In this document: one piece after another, positions 24,433-36,212 of the stretch
How positions within the stretch are numbered: the stretch's first letter is position 1
Layout: each line of letters opens with the position of its first letter
Assembly (NCBI GenBank): GCA_963920765.1
Contig: OY987243.1
Span: forward strand, 20,827,419-20,891,418
Reading direction: 5' to 3'
DNA from: Ulota crispa
Taxonomy: Eukaryota; Streptophyta; Bryopsida; Orthotrichales; Orthotrichaceae
Length of the DNA stretch: 64,000 nucleotides
Made by a program: the position numbers and the translations under genes
The notes under the pieces: generated by a model
Told to the model about the DNA's origin: nothing
The model's database searches: none
Seen by the model: only the letters and a program-made list of their open reading frames with translations

Positions 24433-24845
24433 GGGAATTGATATGTGCACACCGGGGAGTTGATATTTGCACACCCTTTGGGAGGTAAATTATAAATTTC
24501 TACCATCAAAAAGTTGAGTTTGAGAATTTTGAATTCAAATTTGGACTTAGAGACCATAGTTTACTGCAAAACCTTAAAAAAAGTTACAACTGAACAACAG
24601 CCTATGAAAAAGCTTAGTTAGGAGAAAAAGTGTTACTTTTACTTTTGTTTGTAAAAGAAGATAAACTTTTTCATTGGGTGTTGTTCAATTGCAACCTGTT
24701 TATGGTTCTAGACTAAACCATGGTCTCTAAGTCCAAATCTAAATTCAAAAATCTCAAATTCAAATTATCAATGGTAGAAATCTATAGTTCACCTCCCAGG
24801 GGGGTGTGCAAATATCAACCCCCCGGTGTGCACATATCAATTCCC
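24433..24845. mobile_element. 413-bp element with long inverted repeats and 8-bp TSD
   Basis: It begins GGGAATTGATATGTGCACAC and ends with the inverted copy GTGTGCACATATCAATTCCC. Similarity between the arms continues for roughly 130 bp. TTTTTTAT is present directly on each side, suggesting an 8-bp target duplication as in hAT-type elements; Mutator-like elements, which usually make 9 bp, are an alternative. There is no coding sequence. Confidence 0.8.
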
Positions 24846-25013
24846 TTTTTTATAGGTAAACTTCTTAAAATTAAAATTTTTTATTTTGATTATCTTACCA
24901 TTATTGTTAATAAATTAAAAAAATATTCTATATCTTAGTTTTTTTTAATGAGCTGCTTAGTACTTAAAATTAACGACAACGTTTTTGCTTTGTAAGTTTA
25001 AGACACGAGATCT

Positions 25014-25261
25014 TTAACCCCTGAGCGCCCGAGCAACAGTATATTGTTGCTCAAAAAGCTGGGTCAACTCAATTTTGACCGTTATAATCTCATTGCACGT
25101 TCAATGAAACAACTTCCAATCAAGTCCAGCATAATGGAGACTCTTTCCACTAACAATTCATATGGTCAGATCTTGTGGATTGTATTTTTCAGTCCACGGG
25201 GCACTTTGATTGCACACAAGTCAGACTTTTTTTGTTTCAACTCTGGGCTCTCAGGGGTTAA
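25014..25261. mobile_element. TTAA-flanked MITE, family D (copy 2)
   Basis: It begins TTAACCCCTGAGCGCCC and ends GGGCTCTCAGGGGTTAA. It is the partner of the element at 1004-1241 and is non-coding. Confidence 0.7.
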
Positions 25262-25398
25262 TCTTTGGTTAGCTCATTAGTTGTAGTCGAGAATTGCAAT
25301 GTGGATCAATCTCTTGGTTGGTTGGTTAGTTTCTAAGTTTGCCTTTGACGGGTGATTAAGTTTGCACTTCTGCATTAGAAGAATAGCGGATAATGTTC

Positions 25399-25858
25399 CA
25401 TTAGAAGAAATATGAGCTCTCCAAAAGGCCTCTAAGAACCCCTCTCTATGGGTCTCCTTAATTGTTATAATTTGTACTTTGGAGTAATAAAAATTCCTTA
25501 CACCCTACCATGCTTGACTACAATCATGGCTCACATTGGCATGTCCAATTTTCATTGGGCATCACAATTACATGTACATATTACCATGGTTCTTTTTCTC
25601 TATATTAAAATTTTTAACCTAGTACTTGTCACGATAACATTAGTTATGGTTGTGTACAATAGTAGGAGAATAATTAAGAAATTGTGACATGATACTAGAT
25701 TGCCATTTTCTATTCATAATTTTTGTGATGTACAATAGAATAGTCATAAAAGGTAGAGACACTTCACACACGCTTTTAATGTACCCGACCTAAGCTCAGT
25801 AAATGTTAAGAGTGTCAACTCTTAAGGGCCTTGTGGAGAGTTCATATTTTCTCTAATG
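25399..25858. mobile_element. Family M inverted-repeat element (copy 1)
   Basis: Termini CATTAGAAGAAATATGAGC and a matching inverted end finishing TATTTTCTCTAATG. Its reverse complement aligns with the interrupted element at 49701-51094 and carries the single TTAA (25806-25809) where that copy has an insertion. Confidence 0.75.
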
Positions 25859-26560
25859 AGTCATGATCTTACCAGCCTGCATGCACCCAGATTTTCGTAC
25901 TACTGCCATTGTAGGAACGTGGGGCTTCTTTCGTGCATGTCAAGACGTGAAATTTCAAAAGACATTTCATAAATATCTCGGTCCCGACATTTCTGACTTG
26001 GCTCTTGAACAAAGTCGTGCTAACGTCAATTTTGTTGTGAGTTGACAAAAGGCTGAATACCTAACTTGCAGTATTTGACTCCACAGAGCTCTCAAAAGTC
26101 AAAACCACGATCGCTTGAGATTGCTTGAGATTTCAGTTTCATGACGCGCGTCTTTAAAAGTGCCCTTGTTGCGAAAATCCCTCTACCGTAATTGACGTTA
26201 CGTGCATAGTGCTGCAGTGTACGAGGGAGAACAAATTCGACAAAAACACGGCATCGGAGTGAAGGTCGCCAATCACAAACCATTTACTTGAAAACAAGTT
26301 ACAGATTATTCGACAACCATATACTTAAATCAACTGATTCAATTATGACAAGATTAAATTATTGCGTGGATGCATACAATCTCGCCATGTTAATGCACAA
26401 GAATGCATGCAATTACCGCACCCTCCCAGCTTCCTCTAGTCGGGTAAGCAGAGTAAGGAAAACTTGACATGTTTCGACTGAAGATGTACACCTCTGGTAC
26501 ATGCAAAAAGTCACCACGTTCTCATTCACAATAAACTTATTTTGCTCGAAACCCCATATT
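25859..26560. other. Intergenic DNA, nothing recognised
   Basis: No gene, clear repeat or element end was seen. A short frame at 25863-26045 has no recognisable domain. Confidence 0.4.
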
Positions 26561-26809
26561 TGTCAGAAACACGATAATTATTAGTTAATTTGGGAAAAAA
26601 CGCAATTTTGAGACTTCTGAACTTTATGTTTTTGAGAGATTTTTGGTGATTTAGTCAATTAAATTGAACTTTATGATGATTTTTTTAAGACCTCACGTCA
26701 ATGATGAAGTATCTTGAAGGAACTATCAAAACACTCACTCTATATCATCAAAATATTCTCATAATGCAACAACATCCCCAATAATTGGTTTTGGGAAAGA
26801 ACACCATAC

Positions 26810-27056
26810 TTGTTAAATTGGGGAAAACAGAGGTATCATTTTGTACCTCACCTTAAACCCAAAAAGTTATCTTAAACTAGATTTGAAGGTATTAGATTCA
26901 GTCTGAGTCACTAAGATTTTTCCCTCACAAGTTCCTCCTCTCAACTGAGGACATGTGTACCAACAAAAACGCTGCAAGCTTGATTTTAGGTTATCACCTA
27001 AAACCTTCAGAAGTTTCAAAATGCACTGTTTTTCCCAATATAACGAATATGGTGTT
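26810..27056. mobile_element. 4-bp-TSD MITE, family A copy 4
   Basis: Termini AACACCATACTTGTTAA and AACGAATATGGTGTT are flanked by AAAG on both sides (26806-26809 and 27057-27060). Sequence on either side (from about 26568 and up to about 27085) also resembles family ends, so it may be nested in an older decayed relative. Confidence 0.85.
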
Positions 27057-27370
27057 AAAGACTTCTTCCCAAGTTAACGAATCTTCTGCTCAGAAGGGCG
27101 AGTTCATATGACAACGGTGCACAATAACTCGTCCTCAGAAATTTAGCTACCCCTAGCTAGGCTTTTGAACTCTCAATAAATAACCTTCACTCTACAGCCG
27201 CTCTTCAACAGGCACTTCGATCGGATACTACCAAACAGCGAATTCGAATTGTGTCCAAGTTTTTTTGCACATCTGAATATATATTACTGTTGATCCAGAA
27301 CCTCCAGTCGAATTTGGGCCAGGTAAAGGGCCAGGTGAAGCAGTAGGTTCTTGAAGTTGTGACCACCTAA

Positions 27371-27697
27371 TTAAGTACCCGGACGATGATCGACGTTGCT
27401 TTGGCCTCGAGCAACTCTGTGAAGTTGTAGCATTCCTCCGGCCTCGGTCGCAGTCACACTCTCAAAGTCACAAAAGTCGTCTGAATTGAGTTTGACCATC
27501 TTCTTCAGCTCTGGTCCAGCGTTTGCAGGCTCCAGAGAGTACTCTTGGTAAGTCCAGTTGACGTCGATCTCGATATGGTGCTCCCCTTGCACAGCAATTG
27601 TGGCGAGTTTGGCGACGCAGGTCTGGTGCCCAACTCGTAAGACCAAATCTTGGTGCGTGTGATTGACGATCACGGTCTTCACTTTCGTGCTCACCAT
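27371..27697 (-). CDS. Small single-exon plant protein, paralogue of 53036-53434
   Basis: This intronless frame encodes 108 residues with no signal peptide or membrane helix, so it is probably soluble and intracellular. I cannot name its function. It is real because a diverged paralogue lies at 53036-53434 (-). The two share the N-terminal pattern K-V-x-T-V-I-x-N-x-T, then V-x-W-T-[YF]-Q-[EQ]-[YF]-x-L-E, then KK, NSDD-x-CD-[FY]-E, EA-x-G and VAR-x-Q. The conserved NSDD..CD block with acidic and cysteine residues is the most constrained part. It may be the uncharacterised family called DUF7748 in some plants, but I am not sure of that name. A TATA box lies about 140 bp upstream. The N-terminal Met is the natural start because the shared pattern begins within six residues of it. 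Confidence 0.75.
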   Translation of the reverse strand: MVSTKVKTVIVNHTHQDLVLRVGHQTCVAKLATIAVQGEHHIEIDVNWTYQEYSLEPANAGPELKKMVKLNSDDFCDFESVTATEAGGMLQLHRVARGQSNVDHRPGT

Positions 27698-27837
27698 GAT
27701 TGATTCTAAAGCAGAGATCGAAGGTAAATTAATATGGGTACCTATTGAGTTAGGATGTGCAGCTAGCTAGCGAGTCAGATCGTATAAGAGTAAGTGAACA
27801 AGGGGATGTTAAATAAAGGTTCGTCATTGCAGTAGCA

Positions 27838-27845
27838 TTTATATA
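27838..27845 (-). promoter_or_regulatory. TATA box for the gene at 27371-27697
   Basis: TATATAAA on the minus strand, about 140 bp before the start codon. A start about 30 bp downstream would give a leader of roughly 110 nt. Inferred from the motif only. Confidence 0.5.
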
Positions 27846-28694
27846 CAAGATTCAAGCTGTCGATTTATGAGTATATGGTAAGCTAAGTAAGTAATCAGAC
27901 GTTACCTTGTCGGCCAGGAAACCTCCATCGTCACCGACACGACATGGAGTGTATCCAAGTCAGAGAGCATGGCAGTGAAGCAAGTCAATGGCAGCGAAAG
28001 ACCGCGTTTCAGTTTCATCTAGTAGAATTCGGCAACTGAACCATATTGATCGTGGTTTCAGTTCTTCTAAACACTGTTTGCGCGTGACTTGCCGACATGG
28101 CAGACAGAATCGGCAGTGAACTTATAAGTCAAGTTTGTTAAATTTCGACGATATTGAGTTAGGGCTCGATGAAGTTACTCAGAGCATCGAAGGCAATTTC
28201 CGATTACCTGGCAAGATAACAATCACTCACTCAAAATGTGTCCTAAATGACTGGTCCACAACTCCTGCAAATGTTTTGAATGAATAGAGTCATTAAAGTC
28301 ATTGTATAATTGTTTAGGACATTTGCAGTCATTGTGCACTAGACATGTTTTTCTTCTAATAACGATATGCTGAAGCGGGTTTTTTTTTATACCTAGGATA
28401 GGTGTTGATCCAAGTTTAGAGCAATCGTGTCAAGCTCTGCTGATTTTAACTGAAAACTGCAAACATTTACCCGAACAACTCTCAAGTGCACGCTTGGAAT
28501 ACAGAATACAATTTGCTGGGATGAATGAGCACGCTTTTCCGGGATGCGTATCAACGAAGCGACGTAGCTGTTGTTAAACATTGTGCTGTGGATTGGTAGT
28601 AACAACCCGATATTGCCCGATCAGAAAATTATCGTGCCGAACCCCGATATTTGTCGCCGCACAGTGCGTAGCGGGAGCTGTGGCCGAGCCTGAA
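27846..28694. other. Intergenic DNA, nothing recognised
   Basis: No gene or element ends were seen. This is the upstream flank of the small gene on the minus strand. Confidence 0.4.
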
Positions 28695-28711
28695 GGGCGG
28701 GGCGGGGCGGG
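28695..28711 (+). other. Potential G-quadruplex motif
   Basis: Four runs of three or four G separated by single C residues (GGGCGGGGCGGGGCGGG) stand out sharply in AT-rich DNA. This is a canonical quadruplex-forming pattern; no associated gene was found. Confidence 0.7.
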
Positions 28712-28756
28712 TAGGAGCGGGGAGGAGGTATGTCACCATACGATATATCACTACAG

Positions 28757-29031
28757 TAAGGTACGCAACATGATGAGTATCAATAAACAGCTAGCAAATT
28801 ATAGGATCCTATTGGGAACAGAAAAATACTGAGTTTGCCCTTTCAAATGTATTATTTGGATATTGTGAGAATAAGTTATGAATTTTTAACAAGCACCCAT
28901 AATCACTTTCAAGATTTCATGTTCACATGTTGTACATCCTTGTAGTTACATCTATTCATTTCTACAGATTTTCTAAGATTTCAAAAGTGACGGTTATGGG
29001 GACACTGCTGCTTATGAATGTTCCTACCTTA
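28757..29031. mobile_element. Family L inverted-repeat element (copy 2)
   Basis: It begins TAAGGTACGCAACATGATGA and ends TTCCTACCTTA, with interior blocks matching 23595-23911. The left end is diverged. Confidence 0.65.
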
Positions 29032-29341
29032 ATGGAATTGAGGGGGGTCAAAATGACACCCCTGGAATGACATCCGGCCAAAAAAATGACACAAAGTGTC
29101 TTTTGTTCCGGTGCAGTGTCATTTAGTGTTAGATTGGAATTTTGTGCTTGGTGCTAATTTAGCAATTGCCTTTTTTTTTTAGTGTAAATTTGGCTTCTTT
29201 CATTTATTTTTTGGTGAAGCCCACATGGGATTCCTAGCTTTTTAATACAAAAAGATATTAAAGCAAGTAATTGTGACCATCACAATTGGGAAAAGGGGGC
29301 AAAAGCAGTCCCTTGAAGGGAGAATTTTGACGAATCACTCT

Positions 29342-29608
29342 CATTAGCAAAATTTTGAGCCCTCCAAAAGGCCCTTAACTCCACTTGAGAGATGTGCATA
29401 TAGAGAAAAAAATTGCCATTTCTGACTGTTAGAATCTACCATTTTTGACTATCAAAATGTACCATTTCTGCCCAATGCAGTGTGTCATATGATGTGCCAC
29501 AGAGGTTTTATTATATTTATTATTATTATTTCTGTTTCGTTCACCTCCGTTATGTAAAGCAGCACAGATTTTTAGGAGCCATCTGGCGGGTTCAGAATTT
29601 TGCTAATG
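29342..29608. mobile_element. Family M element (short copy 2)
   Basis: It begins CATTAGCAAAATTTTGAGCC and ends CAGAATTTTGCTAATG. At 267 bp it is an internally deleted or different-length relative of 25399-25858. Confidence 0.65.
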
Positions 29609-30055
29609 CGGTGAAAACACTAGCTTTGGCGCTCATTTCAGCCACCCAATTTTTTTTTGCTTTCTGGCTATTTTTGCCAGAATCAAAAACACTCGTGTCA
29701 TTTACAATATTGAAGAATGATAGTTGGGTCAATATCTACAAATCTGCTTGCCAGACTCCAAATATTTTAAACCATCAAGCTACAAATATACGAAAATCCT
29801 GATGACGATCTACAATTTTCCTCCACGACCTACAGGCCTCACATTAGTGACATCTACTAGTTCTAAATGAAAATGCATGTTGAGGCTTAGAGGCTAAAAC
29901 TGAGATTAGGTGGCCCTACCATCTAGTTCCAAGATTGGGATTGAAATGTTAGGCGGTCAGGCCACCCAAGCGAATTCCTCGCTTTCGTCACTGCTTGGCC
30001 AAGGCACCCAAGTTCGGAGGCCATAATACTTTGAAGTTTGAGCCTAGCTATGTTC

Positions 30056-30310
30056 AACACCATATTTGTTAATTTGGGAAAAATGGTACATTTTGGGATT
30101 TTCAAGAAATTTGAGGTGATCACCTCAAACCAAGGTTAGTGTTTATTTTTGTGCATGTGCCCTCACTAAGAGGAGGGATTGCAAAGGAAAAAATCTTAAT
30201 GGCTTACAATGAATCTAATACCTTTGAATTTGGTTTAAAATAACTTTTTGGGTTTGAGGTGGAGTACAAAATGGGACACCTGTTTTTCCCAAATTAACAA
30301 ATATGGTGTT
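30056..30310. mobile_element. 4-bp-TSD MITE, family A copy 5
   Basis: Termini AACACCATATTTGTTAATT and AATTAACAAATATGGTGTT are nearly perfect. Flanks GTTC and GTTG differ at one base of four. The interior has the palindrome around TTTGAGGTGATCACCTCAAA. Confidence 0.85.
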
Positions 30311-30349
30311 GTTGTTATTTTTAGTAGTTTGTATATTTTAAATGTTTTT

Positions 30350-30900
30350 TTTTTTTTAATTTTGTTTCAACATCAAAAATCCAAATTTAAAAAATGATTG
30401 ATTTTGATTTTTCTATTCAACATTTTGTGCAAGAGTGTTCATTGCAATCTTCACTTTCTGTAGTGCTGAGAGCTTTTGGAAATGAGCCTCAAATACACAA
30501 AATCTTGGAGACAAATTTACAATACAAATTCATTAAAAAAACTTGCTGAAGGGATTTTGAAAAGCCATATATTCATTGGTGTATTTATGTTATGTTTTTT
30601 AATCTCATTTTTTTTTTGTAATCATTTTTTTAGATTTGACATGTGAAAAGAGGATTGAAAATTTTGGGTCATTTTCACAGTTTTAACACCCTCATGATCA
30701 AACATTATAAATTTTTAACCCATAAGTGGTATTATTTTCTTTTCTTTTCCTATGTGTTCTCTAACATGTCTACTTTGAACTTGCACAAGTACAATTTCAA
30801 AAATTGATACACATTATCAAAACTCTGGCTTTTTATTCAATTTAGAGGACATTCTCGGAAGCTCAAAAACTGCCATGGGCATTTAAGGGTGACAATCCAT
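30350..30900 (-). mobile_element. Family G repeat (reverse copy)
   Basis: In reverse complement it matches interior blocks of 35129-35781 and 59215-59910 (for example AGTAGACATGTTA-like and the block around GATTGAAAG). The right end GGGCATTTAAGGG resembles a TTAA-class terminus. Ends are approximate. Confidence 0.5.
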
Positions 30901-32534
30901 ATCTATTTATAATATGGATCTTTGGGAAGGGAAGGGTTTTATATTGAAAATTTGATCATCTAATCATGCGCTTGTAAATTATTTTGTATTTCAACATTAT
31001 GCTTTGCTCTTTGTTCTACCATTAGTAAGGAAGGTTTATGTGCTTTATGGATTGAGAGATGAACATGGGTTTCTCAAACATTTAGTTCTTGCATGTTTTT
31101 TCACCCAGGATCCAAGGTTGCATGGGGAGTTGAAATGAAACCCCCAAATGACATGGCTGAAAAAAATGACACGACATGTCTTTTTCCGCAAATTAGAATT
31201 ATTCCAAACAACAGTAAATGACCGTCATGTTCAAATCTCTGCAATAACTTGCCAAGATTTATGATTTTTAAATCTACGATTTTCTTGCTTGTGATCTTGA
31301 TAGTTTTCAATCCTATTGGCAATATTGGGTAGTTATTAAATGGGTGACTGCAAGAATGATGTGTACTATATTTTGTCCCTCTCACCTTCTGCAGCTTGTT
31401 TTTTGCTTGTAGTTTTTGCAGAAGAAGTCATATTGACTTGTCCTTTTAGGGTGACGTGAACATGCAAGTTATTGACGTTGAGTGATTTTTAGGTGCTTTT
31501 TAAAATTACATTGCTATTTTTGGCCATTTTGGGGGGTTTTCGTACTATTTTGGGTCCAAAAAGTTTTTCTAGGGTTATAAATCAAGGATGTTGTTTATGA
31601 AACATGCTTACATGCATTTGTAGAAGGGTTTTGCAAAATTATAAATTCCATGACATCTACATTGTCTCAAAGTGGGCATCCTATCTCCCCTCATTGGCAA
31701 AATACAAAGAAATTCCTCAGCAAAGCAATTGTACCATGTGAATGTATTTAATGGATTCTCAAGTGGCCATTTTTATTTTTATTTTTTTGAATTATTTTAC
31801 TATTTTCTAGAAAGCAAGAAAGAAATTGGCTTTTTGTTGGTGATTTTGTTTTGTGCATAACTTTTAGAATAAAAAAAATTCTAGGTTTGAATTTTCACAA
31901 GAATGCTATTTTAAGTGCTCAGATTTTCCATATTTTATTTTATTTAAAAAAAAATTATTTCAAAAGCTCATAGTACTACATAGTACTATTAGTTTTAAGG
32001 GTGTTTGAGAAAAAACTCGCAAGTCATACTTGCAACTACCCAAATACTCTCGCAAAAACAAGTTTTTTTTTTGAGTAGGTGCATGATTAGTGGTTTTAGC
32101 TACTAGATTTCTTTCACAATCCAATCATAGGATCTGTTTGGAGCTCATAAAAATTTGGTTCTACCAAAATAAAGGTCTCTTTGTTGCATTGTGTGATACA
32201 AAGTGCAAGGATAATTTTGTATGAAAATCTATGAACTTCTCCTTCTAGCTAAGTTCACTTTATTTTATTTTATTTTATTTTATTATGTCCGACATATGTA
32301 TTTTTTGGTTGGGGAGGTTACCTCTTTAAAAATTTAACACTCATTTGGTTTCCTAGAATTGAAAAAACTAGTTTGGTGAAAATCTAAGTTTTAGGATTTC
32401 AAAATTGAAATTTTTTAGTTTTAAGGCAATATGCCGTTGATTTATAATGCTCAAAGATCCATTGCTTGATTTAATAAAGACTAGTCTCTATTGTTTTTTG
32501 TCTAAGATTTAGATTTCATAAAATGCTTGGATTT
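30901..32534. other. AT-rich repeat-derived DNA, no gene seen
   Basis: No coding sequence is supportable. It contains a TTTTA pentanucleotide run at about 32260-32285 and no element with two clear ends. Confidence 0.4.
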
Positions 32535-32882
32535 TTAACCCTTAAACATCTGCTAGGTGGTTGCTTCAACAGTGTTTTGATAGATGGGCACCAACAATGT
32601 TGTTTCTAAAAGTTTCAAAAGTCAACAGTGCATGTCAACCTCATGAAAATTGCAATAAGGACAGCTTGGGACCTAACACCATGATTTTGAATTTTCTCAC
32701 AATTTGGGTTACCTATAAATATTAACAAATTTGATAAGATTGTTATTTGCCTTCTATGATGGATCATGTGTTTGCGGTCACTTGGAAAAAAAAACATATG
32801 AAAAACAACTTTTTTCTATTGTACAGAATACTTTTTCAAGGGTACAAGACAAAATACGTCTTCATGGGCATTTAGGGGTTAA
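32535..32882. mobile_element. TTAA-flanked element, family F (copy 1)
   Basis: It starts TTAACCCTTAAACATCTGC and ends GGGCATTTAGGGGTTAA. Interior blocks (CCTCATGAAAATTGCAA, CACAATTTGGGTTAC, GATGGATCATGTGTTT) recur in 55284-55653 and, inverted, in 57871-58238. It is non-coding and piggyBac-like by its ends. Confidence 0.75.
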
Positions 32883-33189
32883 CCAAAAGTTTACACATTT
32901 TTTGGACTTTAAATATTAAATCAAAAAGAATTTCAAACAAAATTTTGAGACATGAAATTTCCACATAGTTCTTAATATTTTCTATCAAAAATTGAGTAAA
33001 AAATCTCTTCAAATTAACATAAAAATCATCTAAACCTAACAATATTTTTTGAAAGAGAAATTGCATTAGGAATTGTTTTATAAAAAAAATCCTCTACTTA
33101 CTTCAAAACAATTCTTATTTTTGCTCCTACATTCTTTGATGCAAGTTTATTCCAAACCCTAGTTTCTATCTAATTTTGGATTGATAATG

Positions 33190-33500
33190 CTTGTTCAGAA
33201 GTTGCAATATTCATGCATCATACTGCTAAGATCACATGGGCCTCTATAATATGACATGTGCACCTCTACAATATCTCATCCACTCTCATTCACTCTTTGT
33301 AGTATCATACTACTAAAATCATAAGAACTTTTTTAATATCACATATACACCTCTATAATAACACATGTCTAGACTTGTTGATATTATCACATACATACAA
33401 TTTGAAGATTAACTTAAAATTTTACTTTGCATTCTACCTAAAGCATAAAAATCATAATAAAATTTGATGGTGAATTTGTAGCATACCAAGCGTCAACTAC
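33190..33500. repeat. Family H dispersed repeat (copy 2)
   Basis: It shares ordered blocks with 13485-13720, including CATACTACTAAAATCA, ACATACAATTTGAAGAT and ACCAAGCGTCAACTACTA. Confidence 0.5.
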
Positions 33501-33949
33501 TAATTAATACTTAAAATCTTTCAAGCACAATTGATCCCAAATATGATTCTTACTTTTACCTCAAAAGGCTAAAATCACTGCTAAAAATCTAAAATTTTCA
33601 AAATTAACATTCTTAAGTTCAAAAGTTTTTTACTTGCATAATATTTTTTGTAACAATTTTGACAAAATTAGCTAATCTAAAGATTGTTGTTTAGCACTTA
33701 ATCAAATGTCATTATCAGATATTTTGTTATTATTGTTTTAGTGCAAAACTTGTACAAGTATAGTCTATAATAAAATAATATCATTTCAACATGTATATTT
33801 TAATCCTTTTGATGTACATTATAGTAACTACTTGAAATGTATTCATTTAGTCTTGGGAAAACAAACACACTCTTATGATACATTGTAAAGAATGATTTTT
33901 GTAACGAGAGTAAATATGAGCCAGGTTCATCAACAATTCAATTGCTCAT

Positions 33950-34080
33950 GTAATTTTAAATATTGTTTGCAAAACATAAGGAGGTCTCATGATGTAGGGG
34001 ACATAGGCCTCCCAATTCTTATGCTCAAATATATGAATGTTCTCCATAAATCTCTCAAGTTCTACAAAGGGCTTTTTGAA
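33950..34080. repeat. Family N dispersed repeat (copy 3)
   Basis: It contains TGTTTGCAAAACATAAGGAG with flanking similarity to 8846-9080. Confidence 0.45.
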
Positions 34081-34479
34081 TTTTGGATGACAAACATACA
34101 AATCATTAAAAGATGTCATGATGTTTTGCTTTTGAATTATTATCTTCATAAATTGGTTAGTTTTACTCCTAAAGGACCAAGCCTTTTATTTTTTTTTGCC
34201 AAAATCACACAAAATTGCCTTGTCTAGGGGTTGATAAGAAGGCGGGGGGGTTTTTTTTTTCTTAAGTCCAACCGTAGGATCTTGCCTTAGACTAGAGAGG
34301 TACTTGTGAGAAAAAAATCAGTTGACTCTACGTGGTGAACTAGGACATATTTACATCTAGAGTGAAGGGATTTTATTTTCCATGCTGTCCGTAAATTTCA
34401 AAAATCTTTGAGTGACATGAAAAAAATTGCTCTACCAAAAGTTGTGCTTTTAATGTACCACGCAGGTGATCAAGCTAGG

Positions 34480-35075
34480 TATATGTGGGAGAATTTTCAA
34501 ATCAATTGAAACTATACAACACACAGGAGAGGAATAGTTGTAAAAAGAAGTAGACAATGAGTTTAACACTAAAGTGTTAAGAATTTAATTATTGAAATGA
34601 AAAATGCAAATCCCAATAGTTATAATGTTGCAATAAGCAATATACTTCCCTCTAGTTTAATTATTTTTCAAAAGACATAAAATTGAGAAAAAAAAATGGA
34701 CTTCAAAGTTCATTTAAGAGTAGAGAATCCACAATAGCCTACAATCAATAACTCCTCATACCATTCATCTCATTAATTGAAATTGGATGATTCAAAGCTA
34801 CCCACATATCAAAAATTCTAAAGAAATAATTTCAAATAAAAAAAAATTTGAGCTGCCCAAACAGTCACTCCTCCCTTATTTGTGATATATTCTTGCATAG
34901 CTCCTACGTTAAATGTCATAATGAAGAAAAAATTAGATGCCCCCCTACATCTCAAAATTCCTAAGTCCTAACTTTCATTAAAAGTTTCAAAAAATCACAC
35001 AAAATAGCTTATGAAAAGGTACGTGCCCAAGATCCCATTTGTCCCCCAAAGCAACAATGGTCCTTTAGGGGTTAA
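34480..35075. mobile_element. TTAA-class element, family C (copy 3, left part unclear)
   Basis: The right end reads GGTCCTTTAGGGGTTAA (TTAA at 35072-35075). The interior is similar to 56351-57278, for example the block AGAGTAGAGAATCCA. The left terminus is not recognisable. Confidence 0.55.
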
Positions 35076-35128
35076 CATTAATTCAACGTGTGTAACTGCA
35101 TCTTTGATACTTTGCAAATTTAACCTAG

Positions 35129-35781
35129 TTAATTCCTCACCGCCCATAGTACTTTTGAGTATCTCAAATTTTGCTTGAAAGTGAACAAAATGCCAGTATT
35201 TTAATCAATCTTATCAATTTTCTTTGAAGCGCAACTGTACAAATTCAAAGTAGACATGTTATAGATCACATAGAAAAATAAATCACAACAATATCACTTG
35301 TGGATTGAAAGATTATGATGTTTGATCATGAGGGTGTTAAAAGTGCAAAAGTGATTTGAAGTCTTTCAATCCTCTTTTTGCATCCCAAACCTAAAACTAA
35401 GGGTACCAAAAAAATTGAAGTATGTAAAGTATAACATGTATATCCCCAATCAATTTACAACTTCTCAAAATCTATTCTACAATTTTTTAAATATAATTTT
35501 TAATGTGATTTTTTTTCCAAGTTCTAGTGTACTTGAGACTCATTTCTAAGAGCCTTCAACACTATAAAGTGAAGATTTGCAATGGACACCCTTGCACAAA
35601 ATCTTGAATAGACAAATCATGTTAATTCATTTTCAAAATCAGACTCCTAATGCTAAAACTAAACTTCAATAAGAATTTAAAAATGATAATAATCATTAAA
35701 AAAATCTTGAAAAAAGGTTGTGCATTTCTAAATAAAATTCAGAGGGGCTCGATTTGGGCCCCTTGGGCGGTGAGGAGTTAA
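35129..35781. mobile_element. TTAA-flanked element, family G, inserted in family E
   Basis: It begins TTAATTCCTCACCGCCCA and ends TGGGCGGTGAGGAGTTAA, giving inverted ends of about 14 bp between TTAA sites. The interior matches 30350-30900 (inverted) and 59215-59910. Confidence 0.7.
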
Positions 35782-35973
35782 TGGATGAGGCTACTATAAT
35801 ATATAGTATGTACGATGCTGTATAACTGGCGTTTGCTACCAACAAAAACTTTTAATATGGGATCTTGACTATCTCACTAGAACAGCATTGATCTATATTC
35901 TAACTTCTTTGTTGAGCTCAAATGTAATAAAGGTGTGGATGCACTCCAAATACAAGAAAAATACACTGTATTT

Positions 35974-36212
35974 GTTAGGGACATTACGTTTGGAACCTTC
36001 TATTTCCTTTTACTTTGAACTTTTGAATATCTTTTACTTTAGATTTCTTTTACCTTAAATTACAGTATATATGGAAGTTGATGCTGAAGAATTCTTTAGT
36101 CTCAATTTCCATATATCACTGCTCTAATCTAAAGTAAAAAAGTTTAAAGTAAAAGATATTCAAAAATCTAAAATAAAAAGAAACAGAAGGTTCCGAACGT
36201 AATGACCCTAAC
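35974..36212. mobile_element. 239-bp inverted-repeat element nested in family E
   Basis: It starts GTTAGGGACATTACGTTTGG and ends with the inverted copy CCGAACGTAATGACCCTAAC. Further pairing blocks (AAAGTAAAAGATATTCAAAA) lie inside. The copy of family E at 55650-55884 lacks it. The target duplication is not clean; both flanks contain GTATT. Confidence 0.75.
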
